Shown: positions 1 to 8,311 of the stretch, in pieces
How positions within the stretch are numbered: the first letter of the stretch is position 1
Layout of the letters: each line of letters starts with the position of its first letter
Assembly (NCBI RefSeq): GCF_024741815.1
Contig: NZ_CP102951.1
Span: forward strand, 1,813,001 to 1,877,000
Source: Pseudomonas sp. LS1212
Lineage (GTDB): Bacteria; Pseudomonadota; Gammaproteobacteria; Pseudomonadales; Pseudomonadaceae
Direction of reading: 5' to 3'
DNA length: 64,000 nt
Program-made: the position numbers and the translations under genes
Notes under the pieces: model-generated
What the model was told of the DNA's origin: nothing
Seen by the model: the letters and a program-made list of their open reading frames with translations, nothing else
The model's database searches: none

Positions 1-50
1 TCCGATGGCAGCGGCATCACAAGGTCCTGAATCTGAGTAAAGGCGTTCAT
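1..50 (-). CDS. csiD: Glutarate 2-hydroxylase CsiD/GlaH, first 16 codons only
   Basis: Only the N-terminus lies in the window. It starts at the ATG complement at 48-50, behind an AGGA ribosome site, and reads MNAFTQIQDLVMPLPS. This closely resembles the start of Pseudomonas CsiD, the Fe(II)/2-oxoglutarate dioxygenase that hydroxylates glutarate to L-2-hydroxyglutarate in lysine catabolism. The divergent neighbour is a CsiR-like regulator, the expected partner, and this raises confidence. The rest of the gene lies left of the window, so the active site cannot be checked. Confidence 0.7.
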   Translation of the reverse strand, partial: MNAFTQIQDLVMPLPS

Positions 51-148
51 GGCAGTTCCTGGGCAGAAGGTAGTGATTAGCGCCTTCCAGCGTTGGTCTG
101 GATCAGGCATGGAGCAAAAATATCGCCATCCGTTAAAAATGTCTACAT

Positions 149-169
149 TTTTGTATAGAGGCGACAAAA
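149..169. promoter_or_regulatory. Candidate CsiR operator between csiD and csiR
   Basis: TTTTGT (149-154) and ACAAAA (164-169) form a perfect 6-bp inverted repeat with a 9-bp spacer, in the AT-rich gap between the divergent csiD and csiR starts. E. coli CsiR is known to bind TTGT/TTTT-containing sites. Assigning this palindrome to CsiR is an inference from position and base composition. Confidence 0.5.
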
Positions 170-245
170 TATATTTTCGTCTAATGTTTTTCGGCTGATA
201 GATGTTTGGGTATGATTGGGCTTTGTCGATTTCAGGAGCAGCACC

Positions 246-965
246 TTGGATAGCCTCGCCCCCAGGCAGAACTCTGCAATCAGCGGGTATGAGTGGCTCA
301 AGCAGGACATCATCCGTGGCGTATTCAAGCCCGGTGAAAAACTCCTCATGAGCGGGCTCAAGGAGCGCTATGACCTGGGTGTCGGCCCGCTGCGCGAGGC
401 GCTGTCACAGCTGGTGGCCGAGCACCTGGTGGTGGTCATCAGCCAGAAGGGCTACCGCGTCGCGCCCATGTCGCTGCAAGAAATGCAGGACATCTACGAT
501 GCCCGCGCCAACCTGGAAGCGATGATCGTCGGCCTTGCCATCGAGCGCGGCGACGACGCCTGGGAGGCGCAGATCCTGGCGCAGTCCCACACGCTATCGA
601 AAGTCATGGATGTGAAAACCCGCGAGCAGGTACTCGACGTCTGGGACGAGCGGCACAAGGCCTTTCATACCGCCATCGCTGCCGGTTGCGGTTCCAAGCA
701 CCTGTTGCAGGCGCGCGGCTATCTGTTCGATCAGGCCGAGCGCTACCGCCATTTGTGGCTGACGCAAACGGTGTTTTCCGAAGAAGCCCTGGAACTCAAG
801 CGCAAGGAGCATGCCGCGCTGGTCGAGGCCATTCTTGCGCGCGATGCACCGCGCGCCACGGCCATGATGCGCACCCACCTGATGACGCCTGTACCGATCA
901 TTGTCGAGGTCATGCAGCGCGGTGAACACAAGGCGGCCGTCGCTTCAATCGCCCCGCTGGCGTGA
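246..965 (+). CDS. csiR: GntR/FCD-family regulator, CsiR-like
   Basis: This 239-residue regulator has an N-terminal winged helix-turn-helix (about residues 10-75, with the GntR signature GVGPLREALSQL) and a C-terminal all-alpha FCD ligand domain (about 85-215) that normally binds a carboxylate and a metal. The start chosen is TTG at 246, because AGGAG at 234-238 sits 7 bases upstream; an upstream TTG at 216 has no such site. It diverges from csiD, so it is probably the glutarate-pathway repressor that responds to glutarate or 2-hydroxyglutarate. That role rests on family and neighbour, not on a visible ligand motif. Confidence 0.8.
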   Translation: MDSLAPRQNSAISGYEWLKQDIIRGVFKPGEKLLMSGLKERYDLGVGPLREALSQLVAEHLVVVISQKGYRVAPMSLQEMQDIYDARANLEAMIVGLAIERGDDAWEAQILAQSHTLSKVMDVKTREQVLDVWDERHKAFHTAIAAGCGSKHLLQARGYLFDQAERYRHLWLTQTVFSEEALELKRKEHAALVEAILARDAPRATAMMRTHLMTPVPIIVEVMQRGEHKAAVASIAPLA

Positions 966-1060
966 CAGCGCCGCTCGATCGATAACGTTGGTCGACTGAG
1001 CGGAACATCGGGCGTGCGATAGAGTCTTCCGTTCATCATTGCTCGTCCTTGAGGTGGTCG

Positions 1061-2422
1061 ATGAACTCGCCAGCCCGGCACCCGCTGCAGCATTTATCCC
1101 ATCGTCGCAAGGACGGTGACCCGGCTGTGATTGCCCCCTTGTTAAAGCAATACGCCGAACCCTTGCCCGCCCTCGACAGCCCCGAATTCGGCAAACTGTT
1201 CGACCGCTACGGCGATGCCCGGGTGGTGTTGATCGGCGAAGCCAGCCACGGCACCTCGGATTTCTATCGTACCCGGGCAGCCATCACCAAGCGGTTGATC
1301 GAGCGCCACGGTTTCTCGATCGTGGCGGTCGAAGCGGATTGGCCCGACGCCGGCCAGATCGACCGTTGCGTGCGCGGGCTGGGGCCGTCGGCATGGAAGC
1401 ACAAGGCGTTCACCCGCTTTCCGGTGTGGATGTGGCGCAATACCGACATCGACAGGTTCGCCCGCTGGCTGCATGCCCACAACCGCGCACTGCCGCCGGG
1501 GCAGCGCGTCGAGTTCCGGGGCCTGGATGTCTACAGCATGCGCAACTCGATTGCCGAGGTGCTCGGCTATCTGGAGCGAATCGACCCGCAGCTGGCCCAT
1601 GAAGCCCGCCATCGCTACGGCTGTCTCACGCCCTGGCAGGACGACCCGGCGCTGTATGGTCATTTCGTCGAGCGACTGGGTGAAATGCCCTGCGAGCAAG
1701 CGGTGGTCGAGCAGTTGAACAGCTTGCTGGGCGAACGGCTCGGGCGTTTCATCAAGGAAGACGAGGCCTTTTTCGGCGCTACCCAGAATGCCCGCGTGGT
1801 GCGCGCCGCCGAACAATACTACCGAGCGATTTACCGCAGCTCCGAAGCCTCGTGGAACCTGCGCGACCAGCATATGTTCGATACCTTGCGGGCCTTGCTC
1901 GATCATCGGGGCAACGATGCCAGGGCCGTCGTCTGGGCGCATAATTCACATATCGGCAATGCAGCGGCCACCTCGATGGGCTGGAGCGGCGAGCTCAATA
2001 TCGGGCAGCTTTGCCGACTGGCCTTTGGCCGCGATGCGGTACTGATCGGCATGGGCACTGATCGCGGTGAGGTTGCGGCGGCCGATGACTGGGATGGCGA
2101 GGTGCAGGTCAAGAAGGTCCTGCCCTCGCGGGCCGACAGTTGGGAGCAGCAATTTCTCAAGGCGGGCGTGAGCGCCTCGCTGACCGACTGGCGCGAATCC
2201 GCGCGCGGGAATCTGCGTGAGGCCTTGTCGCAGGTGCTGCTCGAACGTGCGATCGGCGTGATCTACCGGCCCGGGTCCGAGCGCAGGAGCCACTATTTCG
2301 AAGCGGTCCTGGCCGAGCAGTTCGATGCGTATGTCTGGATTGAAAAAACCCGTGCGGTGACGCCGCTACCCGCGCCGCACATCACAAGCCGGGAAGAGGA
2401 CACCTTTCCGTTTGGAGTGTGA
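1061..2422 (+). CDS. Erythromycin esterase-family hydrolase
   Basis: The 453-residue protein has the Ere-family pattern: GEASHG near residue 58, VEADWPDA about 35 residues later, and VVWAHNSH near residue 290, supplying the histidines and glutamate used to hydrolyse macrolide lactones in EreA/EreB. Most environmental members have no demonstrated macrolide activity, so the substrate is unknown. ATG 1061 is preferred over TTG 1049 because GAGG at 1051-1054 precedes it. Its stop overlaps the start of the phosphoribosyltransferase gene (GTGA), so the two are translationally coupled. Ere-family plus PRT pairs or fusions are common in bacteria and hint at a shared nucleotide or stress role. Confidence 0.8.
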   Translation: MNSPARHPLQHLSHRRKDGDPAVIAPLLKQYAEPLPALDSPEFGKLFDRYGDARVVLIGEASHGTSDFYRTRAAITKRLIERHGFSIVAVEADWPDAGQIDRCVRGLGPSAWKHKAFTRFPVWMWRNTDIDRFARWLHAHNRALPPGQRVEFRGLDVYSMRNSIAEVLGYLERIDPQLAHEARHRYGCLTPWQDDPALYGHFVERLGEMPCEQAVVEQLNSLLGERLGRFIKEDEAFFGATQNARVVRAAEQYYRAIYRSSEASWNLRDQHMFDTLRALLDHRGNDARAVVWAHNSHIGNAAATSMGWSGELNIGQLCRLAFGRDAVLIGMGTDRGEVAAADDWDGEVQVKKVLPSRADSWEQQFLKAGVSASLTDWRESARGNLREALSQVLLERAIGVIYRPGSERRSHYFEAVLAEQFDAYVWIEKTRAVTPLPAPHITSREEDTFPFGV

Positions 2423-3099
2423 GCATGCATTCCTATCAATCGTTTACCCCGGCGTTCAGGGATCGCCGGGCGGCCGGCAAGGCACTGGTCGAAGCGCTGC
2501 GCCCGCTGGTGGCTGAAACACCCCTGGTACTGGCGCTGCCTCGTGGCGGCGTGCCGGTGGCCTATGAGATCGCCATGGCGTTCAAGGCGCCGCTGGACGT
2601 CATTCTGTCGCGCAAGATCGGCGCACCCGGCCACGAAGAGTTCGCCATCGGCGCTATCGTCGATGGTCCCGAGCCGATCTGGGTCGTCGATCAGATCATG
2701 CTTGACTCGATGGGGATGTCACCGCACTGGTTCGAGGCCGAGAAAGAGCGGCAACTGGAGGAAATCCGCCGGCGCCGCGCGGTCTATTGTGGCAATCGGC
2801 CATCACCCCTGCTCGCCGGACACGACGTCATAGTCGTCGACGATGGCGTCGCGACCGGTAATACCGCCCGGGTCGTGCTGATGTCGCTGGCGGGATTGCA
2901 AATCAAGCGCCTGATTCTCGCGGTCCCCGTCGGGCCTCGGGAAAGCCTCGAGAGCTTGCGACCGCTGGTCGATGAGCTGGTCTGCCCGGTCGTACCCACA
3001 TGGTTCGGGGCGGTTGGCGCGCATTACCAGCACTTCGAACAAACCACCGACGAGGAAGTCATCGAGTTGCTGGAAAAAGCCCGGCGAGAGGAAGGCTAG
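2419..3099 (+). CDS. Phosphoribosyltransferase-domain protein
   Basis: This is a type I PRT fold of about 226 residues. A hydrophobic strand with LPRGGVPVAYEIA lies near residue 40, and the PRPP-binding loop VIVVDDGVATGNT lies near residue 138. It resembles stand-alone PRTs found next to dienelactone- or erythromycin-esterase-like hydrolases; the nucleobase substrate is unknown. Translation can start at GTG 2419, overlapping the upstream stop, or at ATG 2425. Its TAG overlaps the stop of the convergent small gene at 3096. Confidence 0.8.
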   Translation: MSMHSYQSFTPAFRDRRAAGKALVEALRPLVAETPLVLALPRGGVPVAYEIAMAFKAPLDVILSRKIGAPGHEEFAIGAIVDGPEPIWVVDQIMLDSMGMSPHWFEAEKERQLEEIRRRRAVYCGNRPSPLLAGHDVIVVDDGVATGNTARVVLMSLAGLQIKRLILAVPVGPRESLESLRPLVDELVCPVVPTWFGAVGAHYQHFEQTTDEEVIELLEKARREEG

Positions 3100-3260
3100 C
3101 CGGGCTCTTCGGAGGCGTCATCGCCGGCGATGTCCGCGTCCTCTGGCACGACTTCGAGTTCATCGAGGTCTTCGGTGTCGTCGGCATCATTCAAGGCCGG
3201 CAGATGGTCCGGAGCATTGGGGTCAGGTTTTTCGGGCGTGCGAGGGGTCTTGATATCCAT
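3096..3260 (-). CDS. Small acidic protein of unknown function
   Basis: This 54-residue ORF starts at the ATG complement of 3258-3260, with GAGG 5 bases upstream. The product is very rich in Asp, Glu and Pro (core DDTEDLDELEVVPED), has no Cys, and is probably disordered and cytoplasmic. It runs convergently into the PRT gene, the two stop codons overlapping at a CTAG. No family is recognised. The good ribosome site and compact gene fit suggest it is real. Confidence 0.5.
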   Translation of the reverse strand: MDIKTPRTPEKPDPNAPDHLPALNDADDTEDLDELEVVPEDADIAGDDASEEPG

Positions 3261-3344
3261 ACAAACCTCGAGTGGACGTTCAACAAGATCGTTCACGTTA
3301 GAAACCCTGGTCGCGCGATCGTTCAGTCAATCGATGGCCATTGG

Positions 3345-4055
3345 TCACGCGCTGAAGATTTTGAGGACATCCCCGGCCACGGCGACCCGCCGTGTCACCA
3401 GCTTGGCTTCGATCCGGTCCAGGTGCTGATGCATCAAGTGCAGCGCGCTCTGTGCATCATGGCCTTCGATCGCATCGACGATCGCCGCATGCTCCTGCCA
3501 GGCGCAATGGCTGCAGGGGTGTTCTTCGTACTGAGCGATGATCAGCGAGGTCAGTGGCAGCAGGCCGTTGAGGAAGTGCGCCAGCGGCGCATTGCCGGCC
3601 AGGTTGGCCAGCTGCAGGTGAAACTCGCCGCCCAGGCGAATGGCGGCGCAGCGTTGGCCTTGTTCGTGATGCTCGCGTTCGTTGGCGATCAGTTCACGCA
3701 ACTGGCGAATGTGTGCAGGCTTTGCGCGTTGGGCCGCCAGGCTGATCAGCGTGGTTTCAGCCAGGCGGCGGGCGTACAGGATCTGCGCGGTCTGCTCGCT
3801 GTCGGGGGCCGCGACCTGGGCTTTGTGATTGGGCCGCTGGAGGATCACCTGCTGGTGCGACAGCCGCGCCAGTACGCCGCGAATGATTGTTCGGCTGACA
3901 CCGAAAATCTGCGCCAGTGCCTCTTCGGTCAGCGGGGTGCCGGGGGCCAGGCGTTGTTCCAGGATAGCGTCGAAAATCTGCGGGTAAATGGACTTGATCG
4001 ATGCTTTGCTTTCGCCTGCTGAAGCGGGCTGCTGAGTGGGTGCACAGGCGTTCAT
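3345..4055 (-). CDS. GntR/FCD-family transcriptional regulator
   Basis: This 236-residue protein has a winged helix-turn-helix (about residues 20-90, LTEEALAQIFGVSRTIIRGVL) and an FCD domain with metal-ligand-type histidines (GGEFHLQLANLAGN and HAAIVDAIEGHD). GGAGG sits 6 bases before the start. It lies 21 bp downstream of a second FCD regulator in the same orientation, and beyond that the DctA-type carrier. The two paralogues could sense different organic acids for the same transporter, or this one may control genes elsewhere. The ligand is unknown. Confidence 0.8.
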   Translation of the reverse strand: MNACAPTQQPASAGESKASIKSIYPQIFDAILEQRLAPGTPLTEEALAQIFGVSRTIIRGVLARLSHQQVILQRPNHKAQVAAPDSEQTAQILYARRLAETTLISLAAQRAKPAHIRQLRELIANEREHHEQGQRCAAIRLGGEFHLQLANLAGNAPLAHFLNGLLPLTSLIIAQYEEHPCSHCAWQEHAAIVDAIEGHDAQSALHLMHQHLDRIEAKLVTRRVAVAGDVLKIFSA

Positions 4056-4076
4056 CGTTTGCCTCCGGGGTTGGCG

Positions 4077-4781
4077 TCAGTTGCCCAGGTTGTCATCGGG
4101 AATATTCAGGGTAATGCCCATGCGCAGGCCTTCCTGGAGGATGTGCTTGCGCATTTCGGCGCTGGCCAGGGCGCTGTTCTTGTTGCGGATGGCGCGAACC
4201 ACCGCTTCGTTTTCCTGCAGGCGTTCGGCCAGGTGTTCAGGCGAGTTGCGCAGCATTTCGGCGCTCTGCTTGAGGGCGTTGCTGGTTTGCTGCACGACAT
4301 TCTGGAAGATCGGGTTGGAGGTCAGGGCGAACAGCTCTTCATGGAACGCGATGTAGGCGTTCATGCCGGCTTCGCTGTCATTGGCTTCCAGTGCTTCGCG
4401 CATGTCCATCAGGGTCAGGCGCAGTTGGCCGACTTCCTTGCTGCTGATCGTCTGGGCGACCAGCCCGACGATAAACGGCTCAAGGGTGTAGCGCAGTTGC
4501 AGCACATCCTCGAGGCTCGCGCCGGCAACCGTGGTCTCGCTGCGGGGTGGTTCGACCGCAACGCCGTCGAGCACCACTACGCCTTTGCCAGGCATCGAGC
4601 GCACCAGGCCCAGGGTTTCCAGCACGATGACCGCCTCGCGCAGGCTGGGGCGGCTGATACCCAGCTGCTCGGCCAGCTCGCGTTGCCCTGGCAGCATGTC
4701 GCCCGAGCGCCACTGGCCACGCGCCAGGGCTTCACGCAATTTCTCCACTACCGAATTCACAACTGTTGAAGAGGTAATCAC
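4077..4781 (-). CDS. FadR-type GntR regulator (LldR/PdhR-like)
   Basis: This 234-residue FCD regulator has the FadR-subfamily start (VVEKLREALARGQWRSGDMLP, helix-turn-helix LAEQLGISRPSLREAV, wing GLVRSMPGKGVVV) and an FCD domain with FHEELFALTSNP. The start is GTG at 4781, with GGAG 6 bases upstream. It follows the DctA-type carrier on the same strand, with a hairpin between them. Two TGGT-type palindromic sites lie just upstream of that carrier and match the operator style of this subfamily, so it is the likeliest regulator of the transporter. Confidence 0.82.
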   Translation of the reverse strand: MITSSTVVNSVVEKLREALARGQWRSGDMLPGQRELAEQLGISRPSLREAVIVLETLGLVRSMPGKGVVVLDGVAVEPPRSETTVAGASLEDVLQLRYTLEPFIVGLVAQTISSKEVGQLRLTLMDMREALEANDSEAGMNAYIAFHEELFALTSNPIFQNVVQQTSNALKQSAEMLRNSPEHLAERLQENEAVVRAIRNKNSALASAEMRKHILQEGLRMGITLNIPDDNLGN

Positions 4782-4825
4782 TGTTCGCTCCGTGAGTTAC
4801 ATAAAAGACTCAATTGTTGCGCCGA

Positions 4826-4855
4826 TGCCGGGCCGCGACAAACGCAGGCCCGGCA
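4826..4855 (-). terminator. Hairpin after the DctA-type gene
   Basis: TGCCGGGCC (4826-4834) and GGCCCGGCA (4847-4855) form a perfect 9-bp GC-rich stem with a 12-base loop. It lies between the end of the carrier gene and the GntR gene. No clear U tract follows, so it may attenuate or protect mRNA ends rather than terminate fully. Confidence 0.5.
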
Positions 4856-4863
4856 CCGGATGT

Positions 4864-6177
4864 TCAGAACTCCTGCTGATGGGCGTTGGGCGGCGCTTTT
4901 TTCGACAGGAAGATAAAGCCTTCCTTGCCGGAGAGTACGTTATTGGCCCGGGTGATATCGATGTCCTTCTCCCAACGGGCGATGGCGACGGTGGCCACGC
5001 AGTTGCCGATGAGGTTGGTCAGCGCCCGACCGATGCCCATGAACCAGTCCACGGCCAGTACCAGCACCAGGCCGACCACCGGTATGGCCGGAATCGCCGT
5101 CAGCGTTGCGGCAAGAATCACCAGGGCAGAACCGGGGATGCCGTGGGCGCCCTTGGAGGTGATCAGCGAGACCGCCAGAATCGTCAGCAAATCCGACATC
5201 GACAGCGGTGTGCCGGTGGCGTTGGCGATGAAAACGATGGCCAGCGTCAGGTAGATAGAGAAACCATCCAGGTTGAAGGAGTAGCCGGTCGGAATCACCA
5301 GACCAACGGTGGAGCTGCCAATGCCCAGGTGTTCGAGCTTGCGCATGATTTGTGGCAGCACGGCATCGGAAGACGCGGTACCGAACACGATCAGCAGCTC
5401 TTCACGCAGGTATTTGAGGAAGGGCAGCAACCGCATGCCCGACAGACGCATCACCAGGCCCAGGACCAGCAGGACGAATGCGATGCAGGTCAGGTAAAAC
5501 AGCGCAACCAGGCCGCCCAGGTGTTGCAGGGAATCCAGGCCGTATTTGCTGGTGGTGTAGGCGATGGCGCCAAACACACCGATGGGGGCCAGGCGCACGA
5601 TCATGCCCATGATGCGGAAAATCACGTGGCTCAGCTCATTGATCAGCCGCGAAATCCCCGAGGCCGATTCACCCACCAGATTCAGGGCGCTGCCGAACAG
5701 CACCGAAAACAACAGCACCTGCAGGATGTTGTTGTCGGCGAAGGCGCCGACCACCGAGGTCGGGATCAGGCCCAGGAGAAATTGCGTGGTGCCGTGCATG
5801 TGCTGGCTGCGCTCGGCCAGGTCACCCATGTCTGCGGTCGAGAGCTGGTCCAGATGAATATTGGCGCCGCTGCCGATGCCGGTGCTGAAGGCGAACACCA
5901 GACCGATGATCAGTGCCAGGGTGGTCAGGACTTCGAAGTAGATGACGGATTTGAGGCCGATCCTGCCGACCTTCTTCAGATCGCCGGCACCGGAAATGCC
6001 GCTGACCACCACACAAAAAACGATCAAGCCGATGAGCATCTTGATCAGCTTGATAAAGCCATCGCCGAGCGGTTTCAGTTGTGTGGAGTATTCGGGAAAG
6101 CTGAGGCCGCACGCGATGCCGAGCATCAGGCCTACAACTACTTGGAAGAAGATCGAACGTGAGCACCATCTGAGCAT
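4864..6177 (-). CDS. DAACS-family C4-dicarboxylate carrier (DctA-type)
   Basis: This 437-residue inner-membrane secondary transporter of the dicarboxylate/amino acid:cation symporter family has about eight membrane segments plus two re-entrant loops. Visible family marks are LKPLGDGFIKLIKM near residue 35, GTASSDAVLP (serine-rich hairpin), GYSFNLDGFSIYLT (NLDG substrate/cation motif) and SKGAHGIPGSA. It probably imports succinate, fumarate, malate or a related acid with protons or sodium. The start has no strong ribosome site. The two GntR genes downstream and paired operator-like repeats upstream suggest substrate-inducible control. A second member of the family lies at 60326. Confidence 0.88.
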   Translation of the reverse strand: MLRWCSRSIFFQVVVGLMLGIACGLSFPEYSTQLKPLGDGFIKLIKMLIGLIVFCVVVSGISGAGDLKKVGRIGLKSVIYFEVLTTLALIIGLVFAFSTGIGSGANIHLDQLSTADMGDLAERSQHMHGTTQFLLGLIPTSVVGAFADNNILQVLLFSVLFGSALNLVGESASGISRLINELSHVIFRIMGMIVRLAPIGVFGAIAYTTSKYGLDSLQHLGGLVALFYLTCIAFVLLVLGLVMRLSGMRLLPFLKYLREELLIVFGTASSDAVLPQIMRKLEHLGIGSSTVGLVIPTGYSFNLDGFSIYLTLAIVFIANATGTPLSMSDLLTILAVSLITSKGAHGIPGSALVILAATLTAIPAIPVVGLVLVLAVDWFMGIGRALTNLIGNCVATVAIARWEKDIDITRANNVLSGKEGFIFLSKKAPPNAHQQEF

Positions 6178-6242
6178 GGGGAGGATCTCTGTCGGTGTCC
6201 TGGCTTCGCTGCCGGAGGCGGTGAGCGCGGACTTAATTGTTG

Positions 6243-6262
6243 TGGTCTTACCGGTATGTCCA
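6243..6262. promoter_or_regulatory. GntR-type operator candidate, copy 1
   Basis: The 20-bp site TGGTCTTACCGGTATGTCCA lies about 65 bp upstream of the DctA-type start. It matches the copy at 6329-6348 at 17 of 20 positions and has the TGGT...(A/T)CCA half-site symmetry of FadR-subfamily operators. Confidence 0.55.
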
Positions 6263-6328
6263 GTGCACGCTCAGATTACGCTTTTCCTTGGGGTGCGCAA
6301 GGGGTTTTTTGCGGGTTTTGGGGTTTTT

Positions 6329-6348
6329 TGGTTTTACCGGTCTGACCA
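6329..6348. promoter_or_regulatory. GntR-type operator candidate, copy 2
   Basis: The 20-bp site TGGTTTTACCGGTCTGACCA is the more symmetric copy (TGGT and ACCA ends). It starts 86 bp from the start of copy 1, about eight helical turns away, which would allow looping or cooperative binding. It lies between the divergent carrier promoter region and the 3' end of rtcB. Confidence 0.55.
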
Positions 6349-6367
6349 GTTGTGGCGCTTGACTCTG

Positions 6368-7594
6368 TCATCCCTTTACACACACCACCTGACGCAGGGT
6401 ATGCACGACTTCCACCAGCTCGCGCTGCGCTTCCATGACCTGGTCGATGTCCTTGTAGGCCATCGGGATTTCATCAATGACGTCGGCATCCTTGCGGCAT
6501 TCCACATGCGCGGTGGCGCGCACCTGATCGGCAACGGTGAACAGTTTTTTGGCCTGGGTCCGGCTCATGACGCGGCCCGCGCCGTGGCTGCAGGAGCAGA
6601 ACGACTCCTCGTTGCCCAGGCCGCGGACGATGAAGCTCTTGGTGCCCATGGAGCCCGGGATGATCCCCAGTTCACCCTTTTGCGCCGACACCGCGCCCTT
6701 GCGGGTGACCAATATCTCCCGGCCGAAATGCCGCTCCCGTTGCACGTAGTTGTGGTGGCAGTTCACGGCTTCGAGTTCGGCATCGAAGGGCTTGGCAATG
6801 ACCTGGCGCGCCGCGCCGATGACCGCGTGCATCATCAAGGCGCGGTTCTGCCGGGCGAAATCCTGGGCCCAGCCGACGGCCTCCACATAGTCGGCGAAGT
6901 GCCGGCTGCCTTCCTCTAAATACGCCAGGTCGCGGTGGGGCAGGTTGGCGATGTGCTGGCACATGTCGGCCTGGGCCAGTTCGATGAACAGGCAGCCAAT
7001 GGCGTTGCCGACCCCTCGTGAACCGCTGTGCAACATGAACCAGACTTGGTTGGCTTCATCCAGGCAGACTTCGATGAAATGGTTGCCGGTACCCAGGGTA
7101 CCCAGATGCTGGCGGTTGTTGGTCTTTTCCAGGCGCGGGTACTTGTCGGTGATCGCCTTGAAGCGTCCAGCCAGCGCTCTCCAGGCATGCTCCGCCGAGC
7201 CGGGTACGATGTCCCAGGCTCCCGTGTCGCGCTTGTTTCGGCCGAAACTGCGGCCGTGGGGCACGGCCTTCTCGATGGCACTGCGCAGGCGGCCCAGGTT
7301 GTCCGGCAGGTCGGCGGCGGTGAGTGAGGTGCGCGCGGCGATCATGCCGCAACCGATGTCCACGCCCACGGCGGCCGGGATGATCGCGCCGACGGTCGGG
7401 ACCACGCTGCCGATGGTCGAGCCCTTGCCCAGGTGCACATCCGGCATCACGGCCAGGTGCTTGAAGATGAAGGGCATCTTCGCGGTGGCGATCAGCTGGG
7501 CCTTGGCCTCGGCTTCGACAGGTACGCCGTGGGTCCAGAGCTTGATCGGCTTGCCGCCGGGGACTTCGAGGAGTTCGTAGGTGGGGGTTGGCAT
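6368..7594 (-). CDS. rtcB: RNA-splicing ligase RtcB
   Basis: RtcB is a GTP- and Mn-dependent RNA ligase that joins 2',3'-cyclic phosphate (or 3'-phosphate) and 5'-OH ends in RNA repair. The 408-residue length equals that of E. coli RtcB. Visible motifs are VGVDIGCGM (metal-binding Cys), GTGNHFIEV, HSGSRGVGN and CSHGAGRVMSR, which carries the histidine guanylylated in E. coli; the end ETLRQVV-type helix and CVKG are also typical. GGAGG sits 8 bases before ATG 7594. No rtcA or rtcR is adjacent, so its regulation here is unknown. Confidence 0.95.
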   Translation of the reverse strand: MPTPTYELLEVPGGKPIKLWTHGVPVEAEAKAQLIATAKMPFIFKHLAVMPDVHLGKGSTIGSVVPTVGAIIPAAVGVDIGCGMIAARTSLTAADLPDNLGRLRSAIEKAVPHGRSFGRNKRDTGAWDIVPGSAEHAWRALAGRFKAITDKYPRLEKTNNRQHLGTLGTGNHFIEVCLDEANQVWFMLHSGSRGVGNAIGCLFIELAQADMCQHIANLPHRDLAYLEEGSRHFADYVEAVGWAQDFARQNRALMMHAVIGAARQVIAKPFDAELEAVNCHHNYVQRERHFGREILVTRKGAVSAQKGELGIIPGSMGTKSFIVRGLGNEESFCSCSHGAGRVMSRTQAKKLFTVADQVRATAHVECRKDADVIDEIPMAYKDIDQVMEAQRELVEVVHTLRQVVCVKG

Positions 7595-7654
7595 GGGGTA
7601 TTCCTCCGCGGGGGGCAGGAATATTTTACGCTGTTCTTGCGGGACTATCGCTTG

Positions 7655-7772
7655 TAGCCGCTGCCGAAGGCTGCGCTCGCCTGCGCAGCAGGCGCAAGAT
7701 CTTGAGATCGCCGGGGAGCCCCTGCGGGTCTCCAGCGTCGCAGCGGCGCACCGAGCCTTCGGCAGCGGCTAC
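7655..7772. repeat. Single copy of the GTAGCCGCTGCC palindromic repeat (BIME-like)
   Basis: The element begins GTAGCCGCTGCCGAAGGCTG and ends with the inverse, CCTTCGGCAGCGGCTAC, giving a roughly 118-bp imperfect palindrome with an AAGATCTT core. The same unit occurs four times in tandem at 61732-62217. It fills the gap between rtcB and the Lrp gene and is a REP/BIME-type intergenic repeat. Confidence 0.85.
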
Positions 7773-7800
7773 AGGAATTGCGGCGTGCCAGAGAACGGGA

Positions 7801-8298
7801 TCAAGTCAACGCCGTCGCCGTATTCTTGACCACCGCCAACTCCGGATGCGCCACCAGCTTGTCAATGTGCAGCTCATCATTGTTCAGCCAGGTTTCCGTC
7901 AGCACCCGATAGTGCTCCATGTCCTTGCAACGCATGCGCAGGCTGTAGTCGAACGGGCCGCTGATGAGTTGGCATTCGAACACCTGCGGGCAGGCCTTGA
8001 CGCAGGCTTCGAAGGCTTTCTGGGCCGCACGCCCGCTCTGGTTGGAGAGGGCGACCAGCACCAGCAGCGACAGCCCCGGGGAAACCATCTGCACATCGAT
8101 GATCGCCCCGTAACCACGAATCACTCCCCGCCGTTCGAGCTTGCGCACCCGTTCCAGGCAGGGCCTGGGCGTGAGGTGCACCAGCGATGACAGTTTTTCG
8201 TAGGTGATCCTTCCATGGTGACGCAACACATCGATGATCGCCTCATCGATGCGGTCCAGTGGAGTCGAGGTGTGGGAGCCGTTGGCCTTCGTATCCAT
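7801..8298 (-). CDS. Lrp/AsnC-family regulator of the citrulline/ornithine block
   Basis: This 165-residue protein has an N-terminal helix-turn-helix (LDRIDEAIIDVLRHHGRITYEKLSSLVHLTP, about residues 14-45) and a C-terminal RAM ligand domain. It ends the run of minus-strand genes for transport and breakdown of a citrulline- or ornithine-like amino acid, only 13 bp after the ABC ATPase gene. It is therefore probably their local activator or repressor and may respond to ornithine, citrulline or proline. The ribosome site is weak, as is common for a late gene in an operon. Confidence 0.82.
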   Translation of the reverse strand: MDTKANGSHTSTPLDRIDEAIIDVLRHHGRITYEKLSSLVHLTPRPCLERVRKLERRGVIRGYGAIIDVQMVSPGLSLLVLVALSNQSGRAAQKAFEACVKACPQVFECQLISGPFDYSLRMRCKDMEHYRVLTETWLNNDELHIDKLVAHPELAVVKNTATALT

Positions 8299-8311
8299 TG
8301 TCAGGTCTTTT

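Noticed and set aside
4531..6162. 543-codon open frame on the plus strand opposite the DctA-type gene
   Set aside because: Gln/His/Asp-rich low-complexity translation with no domain. The opposite strand encodes a clear transporter.
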